The notes beneath the pieces were generated by a model. That model ran no database searches, was not told where the DNA came from, and was given only the letters and a program-made list of their open reading frames with translations. A program made the position numbers and the translations under genes. Shown piece after piece: positions 34,065-42,609 of a stretch of DNA of 64,000 nucleotides (its first letter is position 1; every line of letters begins with the position of its first letter). Source of the DNA: RYN-230 sp963793825 (lineage in GTDB: Bacteria > Actinomycetota > Actinomycetes > Streptosporangiales > Streptosporangiaceae); contig CAWCBE010000008.1 of NCBI GenBank assembly GCA_963793825.1, forward strand, positions 124,001 to 188,000, in the 5' to 3' direction.

Positions 34065-35381
34065 ATGACTGGCGATCGTCGCTCGATCCTCATCGACGCG
34101 CGGGTGAACGCGCTGCCCGGCGCGCACGGGATCGCCCGCTCGGTGATGCAGCTCGCCGCGCACCTGGCGCCGTCCGGCGGCCGGGCCCTCCGGGTGCTGG
34201 TCAACGGGCACCGGGAGCAGATCTTCCCGCTGTCCGCGCTGCCGCCTCATGCCGAGGTGATCGACACCGACATCACCCTGCCCGCGGTGCACCGGTGCCG
34301 GGAGCTGGCCCGGCTGATCCGCGCGGCCCGGGCCGACGTGCTGTGGGTCCCCTACCCGACGTTCACCCCGGTGATCCGCCCGTGCCCGGTGGTGGTGACC
34401 ATCCACGACTGCACGCTCGAGAATGACGTCAGTTTCGCCGGCGGGCGGCACCGTCAGGCCGGCCTGCGCCTGGCCACCTGGGCCGTGCTCCGGCGGGCCG
34501 CGGCGACCACCGCGCCGACCAGGGCCGCCCTCGCCGATATCCTGCAGCACTATCCGTACGCCCCCCGTCCCACGCTGGTGCCGAATGGCGTGGATACCCG
34601 GCCGTTCGCCGGGGTGACCCCGGCCGACGTGGCCGCCGCGCGCACCCGGTACCAGCTGCCCAGGCAGTTCATCCTCACGGTCGGCGCGCACCGCCCGCAC
34701 AAAAATCACGGAACTTTGGTCCGCGCGCTGGCGAGGCTGCCCGCCGCTGTCTCCCTGGTCATTGTCGGATATTTTGACCGGAATTTCCCGGACCCGCTGC
34801 CCGGGCTGATCGCCCGGCTGGGGCTGCAGTCCAGGGTCCGGCTCCTGCCCGAGGTCGACGATGGCCTGCTGCCCGCCGTGTACCGGGCCGCGTCGGTGTT
34901 CGCCTTCCCTTCGCTCGCCGAGGGATACGGGCTCCCGGTGCTGGAGGCCATGGCGTGCGGGACCCCGGTGGTGGCCAGTGACATCCCGGCCCTGGCCGAG
35001 GTGTCCGGCTCTGCGGCGCTGCTGATCCCGCCGGACGACCTGGCGGGCTGGGCCGGCGCCCTCGGCCGGGTGCTGGCTGACCCGGTCACCGCGGCCAGGC
35101 TGTCCGCGGCGGGGCCGCGCGTGGCGGCGGGGGCCGGCTGGGAGCGCGGCGCGGCCGCGCTCAGCGGCGTGCTGTCCGAAGTGGCTGATGGCCGGCCCGG
35201 GGCGTTCCCGGCTGGCGAGGTGCCCCCGGCGGGCGCGACGGTGCCGGGCGCAGCGCCCGCGGCCGGCCCGGCCACCGCGGCGGCGGGCGGCCCGGTCACC
35301 GCGGCGGCGGGCGGCCCGGTCACCGCGCCCGCGGCCCGCCCGGCCACCGCGGCGGCGGGCGGCCCGGCTAAGCGGGCCTGA
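34065..35381 (+). CDS. GT4-family glycosyltransferase
   Basis: 438 aa. Core of about 375 aa with ILIDARVNALPGAHGIARSV, VVTIHDCTLENDVSFAG, LVPNGVDTRPFAG, TVGAHRPHKNHGTLVRALA and FPSLAEGYGLPVLEAMACGTPVVASD (E-x7-E), as in mannosyltransferase/WbaZ-like enzymes. The last 60 residues are low complexity with four eight-residue PATAAAGG/PVTAAAGG repeats. AGGGGAG precedes ATG 34065. Divergent from the ABC exporter, so probably acts on the same glycolipid or polysaccharide. Confidence 0.9.
   Translation: MTGDRRSILIDARVNALPGAHGIARSVMQLAAHLAPSGGRALRVLVNGHREQIFPLSALPPHAEVIDTDITLPAVHRCRELARLIRAARADVLWVPYPTFTPVIRPCPVVVTIHDCTLENDVSFAGGRHRQAGLRLATWAVLRRAAATTAPTRAALADILQHYPYAPRPTLVPNGVDTRPFAGVTPADVAAARTRYQLPRQFILTVGAHRPHKNHGTLVRALARLPAAVSLVIVGYFDRNFPDPLPGLIARLGLQSRVRLLPEVDDGLLPAVYRAASVFAFPSLAEGYGLPVLEAMACGTPVVASDIPALAEVSGSAALLIPPDDLAGWAGALGRVLADPVTAARLSAAGPRVAAGAGWERGAAALSGVLSEVADGRPGAFPAGEVPPAGATVPGAAPAAGPATAAAGGPVTAAAGGPVTAPAARPATAAAGGPAKRA
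35263..35366. repeat. 24-bp in-frame tandem repeat at the GT4 C-terminus
   Basis: Four copies, the third diverged, of a 24-bp unit around GCCACCGCGGCGGCGGGCGG, encoding eight-residue PxTAAAGG units after the folded domain. Confidence 0.75.
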
Positions 35382-35445
35382 TCCGGGCGCGCAGCCCGCT
35401 GTGCCGTCCAGGCGGCGTGCCGGGGAGCCGGGCACGCCGGAACTT

Positions 35446-36672
35446 CTAGGCCGAGTGACCACTGGCGAGGACTTCGCGCGCCGCACGTTCCCCGGACCGC
35501 AGGGCTCCTTCCATCAGGCCCGCCCAGTCGCCAGCCGTGTGCTCCCCCGCGAAGTGGACGCGCCCGGCCGCCGCCCCCATGATTTCCGCGTCACCTGGGG
35601 CGGCCGCGGTGATGTCCGCCGAGTAGGACTCACCGGCCCAGGGATCGTCGTTCCAGGTGGTGACGAGCGCCGCGGCCTGGTCCAGGTCCAGGTCCGGGCG
35701 GAGCGCCGCCGCGCAGGAGGCCCAGGTGGCGGGCCCGTCGGCGACGGCTAGCGCGGTCAGGCCCGGCTCGGTACCGGCAAAGGCGTGCAGCACCGGCTGG
35801 ACCTGGCCGGTCGCGTCGGCGGCGGTCCAGGTCCAGAACCGGCCCGGCACGCTCTGCACCGCGGAGGCGCGGGCCGGCCGGTTCAGCGGCACGTGCAGCT
35901 TGGCGTTGTGCGCCAGGCCGCTGCGCTCCCAGGCCTCGTGCTGGCGGCGCGGGACAGCCGGCGCGATCGGCAGATCACGCAGGACGGCCATGGGTACCGC
36001 GACGATGGCCGCGTCGCCCGCGGCCACCCCGTCCGTGCTGCTCACCAGGACGCTCCGGTGATCGTGCTGCACGGCGCGGGCCGGGCGGCCCAGCCGCACC
36101 GCCGGGCCGAGCCGCCGGGCGAGCGCGTGGGCCACCGCCTGGTTGCCCCCGGCGACCCGCCAGGACGGCCGCCGGGTGAACCCGCTGGTGACGTCGCCGA
36201 CCGCGGCGGCGGCGAGCACGCCCGCGCTGACGCCGTGGGTCGTCTCGATGCGGGACAGGCAGGCGGCCAGCGCGGCGGGCGGCCCGTCCCAGGCCGCCGC
36301 CACATTGGCCAGGGAGCTCCCCGGCGGCGCGGCTGCCGCCGCTGCGGCCACCCACGCGGCGCAGCGGGCCACGTCCTGGGCGGAGACCGGCTCCCCGCCG
36401 CGGGGCTCCCGTTCGTAGTAGGACATCGCCGTGCCCGCGAGTTCCAGGCCGGTTTCGGCCAGCACGCCGCGCAGCACGTCGTAGCCATCCAGGACGAACT
36501 CGGCACCGCGCTCGATCACGGTCCGCGGGTCGCCCGGGAGCAGTTCCTGCGACCACACCCGGCCGCCGACCCGGTCGCGTGCCTCCAGCACCACCACGTC
36601 GCAGCCGGCCTGGACCAGCCGCCAGGCCGCCATCAGCCCGGCGAACCCCGCCCCGACCACCACGACGCGCAC
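35446..36672 (-). CDS. FAD-dependent amine oxidase family protein
   Basis: 408 aa. ADP-binding VVVVGAGFAGLMAAWRL at the extreme N-terminus, EARDRVGGRVWS (GG-R motif) and C-terminal FAD contact GRVHFAGEHTAGDWAGLMEGALRSGERAA. This is the monoamine oxidase/protoporphyrinogen oxidase-like flavin_containing amine oxidoreductase family. Shorter than typical MAO (about 450-500 aa). Substrate unknown. Convergent with the GT4 gene; divergent from the M24 peptidase with 102 bases between starts. Confidence 0.9.
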   Translation of the reverse strand: MRVVVVGAGFAGLMAAWRLVQAGCDVVVLEARDRVGGRVWSQELLPGDPRTVIERGAEFVLDGYDVLRGVLAETGLELAGTAMSYYEREPRGGEPVSAQDVARCAAWVAAAAAAAPPGSSLANVAAAWDGPPAALAACLSRIETTHGVSAGVLAAAAVGDVTSGFTRRPSWRVAGGNQAVAHALARRLGPAVRLGRPARAVQHDHRSVLVSSTDGVAAGDAAIVAVPMAVLRDLPIAPAVPRRQHEAWERSGLAHNAKLHVPLNRPARASAVQSVPGRFWTWTAADATGQVQPVLHAFAGTEPGLTALAVADGPATWASCAAALRPDLDLDQAAALVTTWNDDPWAGESYSADITAAAPGDAEIMGAAAGRVHFAGEHTAGDWAGLMEGALRSGERAAREVLASGHSA

Positions 36673-36774
36673 GCCCGCTCCCGGTCCTCACCACCTGGTC
36701 AGCGTCATTGTGGCAGGCCAGCCGCCGGCCCGGGCCGGGCCGGCCCGGGCCACGGCTGGCCGTACAGTCAGCTC

Positions 36775-37869
36775 ATGCCCGACATCCATGCGGCCCGGCG
36801 GGCCGCCCTGCAGCAGCGGGTGGCGGCGCTGGGCGCCGACGCCACCCTGGTCACCAGCGGTGTCAACGTCCGTTACCTGACCGGCCTGGTCAGCTCCAAC
36901 GCGGCGGTGTTGCTTCCGGCGGACGCGCCGGGTGTGCTCGCCACCGATTCCAGGTACGCGGGCACCGCCGAGCGGGACAGCCCGGACCTGGAGCTGGTGA
37001 TCGAGCGGTACATAGAGCCGGCCCTGGTCACCCTGGCGCTCAGCCGGGGGATGAGCACGATCGCCTTCGAGGCGCAGGAGATGACCGTGCAACGCCATCA
37101 GGCGCTGGCCGCGCTGGACGGCTCCCCGCAGCTTGTCCCGCTCGGGGCGGCACTCGAAGAGCTGCGCATGGTCAAGGATGAGTCCGAGATCGAGCTGCTG
37201 GCCAGGGCGTGCGCGATCACCGGCGAGGCGTTCTCGGCGGTGCTGGACTGGCTGCGGCCCGGGGTCACCGAGCGGTCCTTCGCGGTGGCTCTGGAGCGGG
37301 CCATAATCGACCTGGGCGCCGAGACGCCAGCCTTCGACAGCATTGTCGCGAGCGGCCCGAACGGCGCGATCCCGCACCACGTGCCCGGCGCCCGGGAGTT
37401 CACCCCCGGGGACCTGGTGACGATCGACTGCGGGGCCAGGTTCGGCGGCTATCACGCGGACATGACCAGGACGGTGGCGATCGGCAGGTCGGCCGGCTGG
37501 CAGGCTGAGATCTACGATCTGGTCGCGGCCGCGCAGGCGGCCGGGGTGATGGCGGCGCGGCCCGGAGCCGAGGTCGGGGACGTCGATGCCACGGCCCGGG
37601 GCCTGATCGAGGGGGGCGGCTACGGCGGGAACTTCTCGCACGGGCTGGGCCACGGCGTGGGCCTGGAGATCCATGAGGCGCCCACCCTCGGCTACGACCG
37701 CACCGGCACGCTCGCCGACCGGATGCCAATCACGATCGAGCCCGGGATCTACCTGCCCGGCCGGGGCGGAGTCCGGATCGAGGACACGCTCGTGGTCCGG
37801 GCCGACGCGGGGGCCGCCGGACCGGCCCAGCTGCTGACCACCGTCACCCGGGAACTGCTCGTCCTGTGA
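36775..37869 (+). CDS. M24 family metallopeptidase (Xaa-Pro peptidase-like)
   Basis: 364 aa. Creatinase-like N-terminal domain (VNVRYLTGLVSSNAAVLL), then the pita-bread fold with metal ligands DCGARFGGYHADMTRT (two Asp), SHGLGHGVGLEIHEAP (His), PITIEPGIYLPG (Glu) and VRIEDTLVV (Glu). Cleaves X-Pro bonds in dipeptides or peptides, cytosolic. ATG at 36775; no strong Shine-Dalgarno. The CDS ends 12 bases before the convergent gene. Confidence 0.93.
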   Translation: MPDIHAARRAALQQRVAALGADATLVTSGVNVRYLTGLVSSNAAVLLPADAPGVLATDSRYAGTAERDSPDLELVIERYIEPALVTLALSRGMSTIAFEAQEMTVQRHQALAALDGSPQLVPLGAALEELRMVKDESEIELLARACAITGEAFSAVLDWLRPGVTERSFAVALERAIIDLGAETPAFDSIVASGPNGAIPHHVPGAREFTPGDLVTIDCGARFGGYHADMTRTVAIGRSAGWQAEIYDLVAAAQAAGVMAARPGAEVGDVDATARGLIEGGGYGGNFSHGLGHGVGLEIHEAPTLGYDRTGTLADRMPITIEPGIYLPGRGGVRIEDTLVVRADAGAAGPAQLLTTVTRELLVL

Positions 37870-37881
37870 CGCGAGGGCCCG

Positions 37882-38424
37882 TCACAGGCCGTCGGGCCAG
37901 AGCAGGATGCTGTGCCGGGCCGCGTCCAGGATCAGCTGCGCCTCGATGCTGGCCCGGGTCTCGGCGATCCCGAGCCCCGGCCATTCGCAGACCAGCTCCA
38001 GCGGCCCCGGGGGTGGCAGTGGCCAGGCCCACCACCGCGAGAACCGCTGGCCCCGCCCGCCCCCGAAGGCGTAAGAGTTCAGGATCGGCGGGTCCGGCTC
38101 GGTGTCCGGCCCGGGCCCGTGGCGGCGGTGGTCGCCGAGGACCTTTCTGCCGTCCGGCCACTGCATCCCGAACCGGAACGACTCGTGGGGCACGCCCCCC
38201 GATTCCCGGCCACCCGGCCGGATGCGGGCCGACACGAAAATCTCGAACCCGGTGGTGTAAGCCGCGAGTGACGTGATCGCCACCGCGGCCTGATCGGCCC
38301 GCCCCAGCAGCAGCGGCCCGGCCGCCACCACACCGGGAAACTCGTTGTCCGGCAGTTCCCAGCGATGATGTGGCCGGGGCGGCGGCCCCGGCTCCGGAGC
38401 CGGCACTTCGTCAAAGAATCCCAT
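37882..38424 (-). CDS. Conserved hypothetical protein
   Basis: 180 aa beginning MGFFDEVPAPEPGPPPRPHH. A Pro-rich N-terminus then VAITSLAAYTTGFEIFVSARIRPGG and FGMQWPDGRKVL, ending with PLELVCEWPGLGIAETRASIEAQLILDAARHSILLWP. Proteins with this MGFFD...PHHRW opening and a WPDG central motif occur in many actinomycetes with unknown role. GGAGGG lies 10 bases before the ATG. Soluble, probably cytoplasmic. Confidence 0.8.
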   Translation of the reverse strand: MGFFDEVPAPEPGPPPRPHHRWELPDNEFPGVVAAGPLLLGRADQAAVAITSLAAYTTGFEIFVSARIRPGGRESGGVPHESFRFGMQWPDGRKVLGDHRRHGPGPDTEPDPPILNSYAFGGGRGQRFSRWWAWPLPPPGPLELVCEWPGLGIAETRASIEAQLILDAARHSILLWPDGL

Positions 38425-38581
38425 GCCGCCAGCGTCCCTCCGCCGGTCACTGCCAAGCAATCGGATTACCGGGCTGATTCCTCCTCGGCAGCGAACTGCT
38501 GGCGGGACAGGCGCGCCGCTGGCGGGCCTCGCTGGCGTTGGCCGGGCCGCGGGCTCTCGGGCCGCAGGCACGCCGTGGAAA

Positions 38582-38612
38582 GTGCGGCCCCTCCGCGAGG
38601 GAGGGGCCGCAC
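38582..38612 (-). terminator. 13-bp perfect hairpin after the secreted protein gene
   Basis: Arms 38582-38594 (GTGCGGCCCCTCC) and 38600-38612 with a 5-base loop, 17 bases beyond the stop at 38629. Good candidate intrinsic terminator. Confidence 0.75.
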
Positions 38613-38628
38613 AGCGGACGACGTTGGC

Positions 38629-39435
38629 TTACCGGCCAACCACGATGTTGCCGCTGGTGATCTGGTACGGGGTGACTGGCCCGTTGCACCAGCTGTTGGC
38701 GACACCGTGAGCGTAGGTGTCAACCTTCCAGCCCGGCATCCCGCCGTCATGCACCTTGACGACGATCGGCAGGCCCGCCAGCCCGGCCGGCTCTCCCGCC
38801 GGGATCGTGAACTCGAAGCGGGCGTTGTGCCCCCGGATGACGGCACACATCACGGCGGCCTGGTAGCTGAGCACCTGGAACGCCGAGCCGGCTGGCATCG
38901 TGAACGGCAGCGTCTGACCGTTGCTGTCCACGGCTGTCCCTGACGCGGAGCCGTCCGGGGCGATCAGGCCGCGGCCGCGGACCCGGTAACCGGCGTTGGT
39001 GCCGGTGTAGAGGATCGAGAACGAGAGCGTGTTCCAGCGGACCGTGCCGGTGACCGTCCAGGTGTAGGAGGGGTCAGCGTTGTAGGTGCCGGTCCCGGAG
39101 AACCAGGTCGCGCTGGTTGACAGCGGCGTGACCGTGGTCACCGTCATGGTGTGGGCATAGGTGCCGGCGAACACCAGCGAGTGCGTCCCGCTGATGTTCC
39201 ACACATTGGTTTGGCTGGCCGGAGACGTGAAGTTCGTATAGTTGATGAAGCCGTGGTGCCTGCCCCGCGCGAATGCGGCGAAGCTCACGTACTGGATTGG
39301 CCCCGACAATGCGACGCTCCCCGTCGCCTGTGGCGCCGGCCTGAAGCTCGTGCTCGCCCCAGCTACTGAGGGTGTCATGAATGCCACCGTCGTGAGCCCC
39401 GCGACAGCAGCCAGATAGGCGATCATCTTGCGCAT
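38629..39435 (-). CDS. Secreted beta-rich protein of unknown function
   Basis: 268 aa with signal peptide MRKMIAYLAAVAGLTTVAFM ending SVAGAS. The mature chain is rich in Thr, Ser, Asn and aromatic residues with alternating hydrophobicity (THSLVFAGTYAHTMTVTTVT, SATWFSGTGTYNADPSYTW) and only two Cys (VMCAVIRG, SWCNGPV). No catalytic motif or known domain recognised. GC is a little lower than in neighbours. Probably an extracellular structural or adhesin-like protein. Monocistronic with its own terminator. Confidence 0.75.
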   Translation of the reverse strand: MRKMIAYLAAVAGLTTVAFMTPSVAGASTSFRPAPQATGSVALSGPIQYVSFAAFARGRHHGFINYTNFTSPASQTNVWNISGTHSLVFAGTYAHTMTVTTVTPLSTSATWFSGTGTYNADPSYTWTVTGTVRWNTLSFSILYTGTNAGYRVRGRGLIAPDGSASGTAVDSNGQTLPFTMPAGSAFQVLSYQAAVMCAVIRGHNARFEFTIPAGEPAGLAGLPIVVKVHDGGMPGWKVDTYAHGVANSWCNGPVTPYQITSGNIVVGR

Positions 39436-39518
39436 GGTGACTCCAACCCCCTGAAGACAGGAGGATCTGGCAAGCGGCCCGGTCCGAAAGTCCCGCCCCC
39501 AAGTAACGCCATGATTGG

Positions 39519-39545
39519 CGGCCCTGCCGTGTCGCGGCAGGGCCG
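39519..39545 (-). terminator. 11-bp hairpin after the TetR gene
   Basis: CGGCCCTGCCG (39519-39529) pairs perfectly with 39535-39545, 25 bases past the stop of the last gene of the AtuA-type operon. Likely operon terminator. Confidence 0.65.
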
Positions 39546-39569
39546 AACGTCCTTATTTGCCGGGCATTT

Positions 39570-40259
39570 CTAACCATCTGGGAATTGCCCAGCGGGCCGG
39601 GCTAAATGTGCGGCCGGAGCGCAGCCGAGGATGGATTCGGCGGCACTGGTGAGAAGGGCGCGGAGACGGTCGTCGGGGAGGCCGCTGGCGTGGAACAGGG
39701 CCGACTGGATCGCGCCGATGGCGGCGTGCACCAGGACCCGGGCGTCGCTGTCGGTCAGCCCGGAGTGCACCTCATCCACCAGGTGCACCCACTCTTCCAG
39801 GTACAGGCGCTGCTTGCGGCGAAGCCGGCGGCGGTCGTCGGCGGGCAGGTTGTTGATCTCGTTGTGGTAGACGAGGGCCAGTTCACGGGCGGCGATGACG
39901 AACTCCACCTGGCCCCGGATGAGCCGGCGGAGTGCCTCGCGCAGGCCGGGCGCCTCGGCCAGGATCTGCCGTTCCTCGTGGAGCAGGCCGTCGATGGCCC
40001 GGTCGAACAGCGCCACCAGCAGCGCCGACTTGCTGGCGAAGTGCCGGTAGATCCCGGAGCCGGTGATCCCGGCCACGGCGCCGATGTCCGCCATCGATAC
40101 CGCGTGATAGCCGCTGCTGGCCACCAGGTCGGCCGCGGCCCCGAGGATGCGCTCCTTACGGGCCGGGTCGCGGGTCCGCGCCGGGGCGGGGTGGCGGGCG
40201 CGGGCCGGATCCCTGGGATAGCCGTGGTCCGGCGCGCGGGCCCGCGCGGCCTCCGTCAC
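39570..40259 (-). CDS. TetR-family transcriptional regulator
   Basis: 229 aa. An N-terminal disordered region of 30 aa, then the HTH: ERILGAAADLVASSGYHAVSMADIGAVAGITGSGIYRHFASKSALLVALFD. The ligand domain resembles TetR_C_33-type regulators of acyl-CoA catabolism (ALVYHNEINNLPADDRRRLR). GTG at 40259 overlaps the stop of the enoyl-CoA hydratase (GTGA), making the repressor the last gene of the operon it probably controls. The palindrome at 50162-50177 is a candidate binding site. Confidence 0.9.
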   Translation of the reverse strand: MTEAARARAPDHGYPRDPARARHPAPARTRDPARKERILGAAADLVASSGYHAVSMADIGAVAGITGSGIYRHFASKSALLVALFDRAIDGLLHEERQILAEAPGLREALRRLIRGQVEFVIAARELALVYHNEINNLPADDRRRLRRKQRLYLEEWVHLVDEVHSGLTDSDARVLVHAAIGAIQSALFHASGLPDDRLRALLTSAAESILGCAPAAHLARPAGQFPDG

Positions 40260-41053
40260 CGGTCGGCCCGGTCAGCCCGGCCGGCCCGGCCGGCCAGGAA
40301 GTCGCTGAAGTTGCGCTGGACTGGTTCCGAGCGCAACAGCGCCGTCTGGATCTCCGCCTCGAGGCCCAGGGATTCCCGGAGCGTGCCGCTGGTGCTGGCG
40401 TTCAGCAGCCTCTTGGCCTGGGCGATGGCCGCCCGCTGGCCGCCGGCCAGCTCGGCGGCCAGGGTGATGGCATGCTCCAGGGCCTGCTCCGGATCCGGGA
40501 GGACCGCGTTGACCAGGCCGAGCTGGACGGCGCTGGTCGCGCCCATCTCCGGGGCGAGCAGCATCAGCTGCTTGGCCCGCTGCATGCCGACCAGCCGGGG
40601 CAGCAGGTAGGCGCCGCCCAGGTCGGGAATCAGCCCGCGCCGCACGAACACCTGGCAGAACCGGGTGTCCGCGGAGCAGACCACCAGGTCACAGGCGATC
40701 GCCAGGTTGAACCCGCCACCGTAGGCGACCCCGGAGACCGCCGCCACCACCGGAAGGGGGGAGGTCCACACCGTCTCCACCAGCTGGTGGAAGACGTGCA
40801 TCAGCCGGGTGGGCCCCTCTTCGCCCTCGCCGGAGGCGGCCAGGATGTCGGCGCCGTCCCCGCCGGCCGAGAAGTGCCCGTCCGCGCCGGTCAGGACGAC
40901 CGCCCCGGTCTCCGGTCCGGCGGCCGCCTGGTCCAGCTCCCGCCGCAGGCATTCGGCGGCGGCTACGGTCAGCGCGTTCCGCCGGGCCGGGCGGTTGATG
41001 GTCAGGACCCGCACCGAGCCCTCCTGGCGGACTAGGACGTCGCCAGAGCTCAT
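40256..41053 (-). CDS. Enoyl-CoA hydratase/isomerase family protein
   Basis: 265 aa crotonase. Oxyanion-hole motifs HFSAGGDGADI near residue 63 and SGVAYGGGFNLAIACDLVV near 105; FVRRGLIPDLGGAYLLPRLVG near 140, where the catalytic Glu of classical hydratases is occupied by Asp-Leu-Gly-Gly text. The C-terminus has a charged GRAGRADRADR tail. Translationally coupled to the ligase upstream (ATGA) and to TetR downstream. Confidence 0.92.
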   Translation of the reverse strand: MSSGDVLVRQEGSVRVLTINRPARRNALTVAAAECLRRELDQAAAGPETGAVVLTGADGHFSAGGDGADILAASGEGEEGPTRLMHVFHQLVETVWTSPLPVVAAVSGVAYGGGFNLAIACDLVVCSADTRFCQVFVRRGLIPDLGGAYLLPRLVGMQRAKQLMLLAPEMGATSAVQLGLVNAVLPDPEQALEHAITLAAELAGGQRAAIAQAKRLLNASTSGTLRESLGLEAEIQTALLRSEPVQRNFSDFLAGRAGRADRADR

Positions 41054-42609
41054 ACCCGCTCCTCCTCTCGGGCCGGGAGCTTGGCCAGCTCGTGCCGCTG
41101 CACCTTCCCGGTCGTGCTGCGCGGCAGCTCGCCGGGAGCCAGGAAGGCGACGTACCGCGGGCGCTTGTAGCCGGCCAGCCGCTCCCGGCACCAGGCGTCC
41201 AGCGCGGCGGCGGTGAGTTCCGCGTCCGGCCACAGCACTACGGCCGCCTTGACCGTCTCGCCCCACCGCCGGTCCGGCACGCCGAACACGCATACCTCCT
41301 GCACCGCCGGGTGGGCCGCGATGACCTGCTCCACCTCGGCCGGGTAGACGTTCTCGCCGCCCGTCTTGATCAGGTACTTCTTCCGGTCAACGAAGGTCAG
41401 CGTGCCGTCCTCGTGCCGGACCAGCAGGTCCCCGGTGTGCAGCCAGCCGCCACGGAACGCGTCCTCGGTAGCCGCCGGGTCGTCCAGGTACCCGGACATC
41501 ACTGAGGGGCCGCGGACCACGCACTCGCCGGGCTGCCCCACCGGGGCCTCGGTCATGTCCTCGGAGACAATGCGCACGTCCAGCAGGGGGCTGGGCAGCT
41601 TGCGCAGGGTCGGCGCCTCACCCGGATGGGAGACGCCGTGCGCCAGCAGGTAGCTGCTCTCGGTCTGGCCGAACGCGTCGTAGAAGTCAATGCCGCAGGC
41701 CTCGGTGAGCTGCTGGACCACGTTCGGCATCATGTTGGCGTAGCCGATGGCGAACCGGAAGCTGGACAGGTCGTAGTCACCGCGCCGCGGGTGGTGCAGG
41801 AAGTCGGTGATCACCCCGGGCAGCAGCAGGGTCCAGCTGAGCCGGTCACGCTCGATCATCGCGAACATCGTCTCGGCGTCGGCCTTGCGCAGCGCGCCGA
41901 ACCGGCCGCCGGTGATCATCGTGGCGTACAGCGACTCGTCGCCGCCGCAGTGGAACAGCGGCAGCCAGCCGATAAACCCGTCGTCCGGCCCCAGCCCGAA
42001 CCACTGCGCCAGCCGGAGCCCGCGGGTCGCGGCCGCGCCGTGACTGATCATCGCTCCCTTCGGGCGGCCGGTAGTGCCGCTGGTGTAGAGGACGTTGTGC
42101 ACGTCGCCCGCCCGGATGTCGGCCTCCCGGGGCGGCCGGCCGGCCCCGGCGAGCAGCGGCTCGTAGTCGAGGAAGCCGTCCTGCGGGCCGTCGAAGCAGA
42201 CCCAGGTCCGGACGGTGCTGCCGCCGCCGTCGCGCACGCCGCGGACCAGTGCGGTCAGGGGGCCCGAGCAGAGCAGCGCGGCGGGCTTCCCGGTCTCAAT
42301 GCAGTACCGCAGCTCGTCGGCGTGCATCCGGATGTTCAGCGTCAGGGCGGTGATGCCCAGGGTGGCCAGCGCCGCGTAGGCTTCCACGAACTCCGGCCGG
42401 GTCTCGGACAGCACCGCCACCCGGTCCCCCTGGCGCAGCCCGAGGCCGTGCAGCGCGGCGGCCAGCCGGCCGGACCGCTCACCCAGCTCGGCGTAGGTCA
42501 TGCTGCCGCGCTCGTCGGTCACCGCGACCCGCGGGCCGTAGATGCGGAAGGCCCGCTGGAAGAGGTCGCGGACGGTGTAGCCGGCCGCTGCGGCCGCGAG
42601 CTCGCTCAT
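41050..42609 (-). CDS. AMP-forming acyl-CoA ligase
   Basis: 519 aa ANL-superfamily enzyme. P-loop-like VLYTSGTTGRPKGAMISH, YDAFGQTESSY (A5), GWLHTGDLLVRHEDG (A7), DRKKYLIKTGGENVYPAEVE (A8 hinge) and the C-terminal catalytic Lys in PRSTTGKVQRHEL (A10). Activates a carboxylic acid with ATP and CoA, presumably the entry step for the pathway encoded by this operon. Its start overlaps the AtuA stop (ATGA). Confidence 0.95.
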   Translation of the reverse strand: MSELAAAAAGYTVRDLFQRAFRIYGPRVAVTDERGSMTYAELGERSGRLAAALHGLGLRQGDRVAVLSETRPEFVEAYAALATLGITALTLNIRMHADELRYCIETGKPAALLCSGPLTALVRGVRDGGGSTVRTWVCFDGPQDGFLDYEPLLAGAGRPPREADIRAGDVHNVLYTSGTTGRPKGAMISHGAAATRGLRLAQWFGLGPDDGFIGWLPLFHCGGDESLYATMITGGRFGALRKADAETMFAMIERDRLSWTLLLPGVITDFLHHPRRGDYDLSSFRFAIGYANMMPNVVQQLTEACGIDFYDAFGQTESSYLLAHGVSHPGEAPTLRKLPSPLLDVRIVSEDMTEAPVGQPGECVVRGPSVMSGYLDDPAATEDAFRGGWLHTGDLLVRHEDGTLTFVDRKKYLIKTGGENVYPAEVEQVIAAHPAVQEVCVFGVPDRRWGETVKAAVVLWPDAELTAAALDAWCRERLAGYKRPRYVAFLAPGELPRSTTGKVQRHELAKLPAREEERV

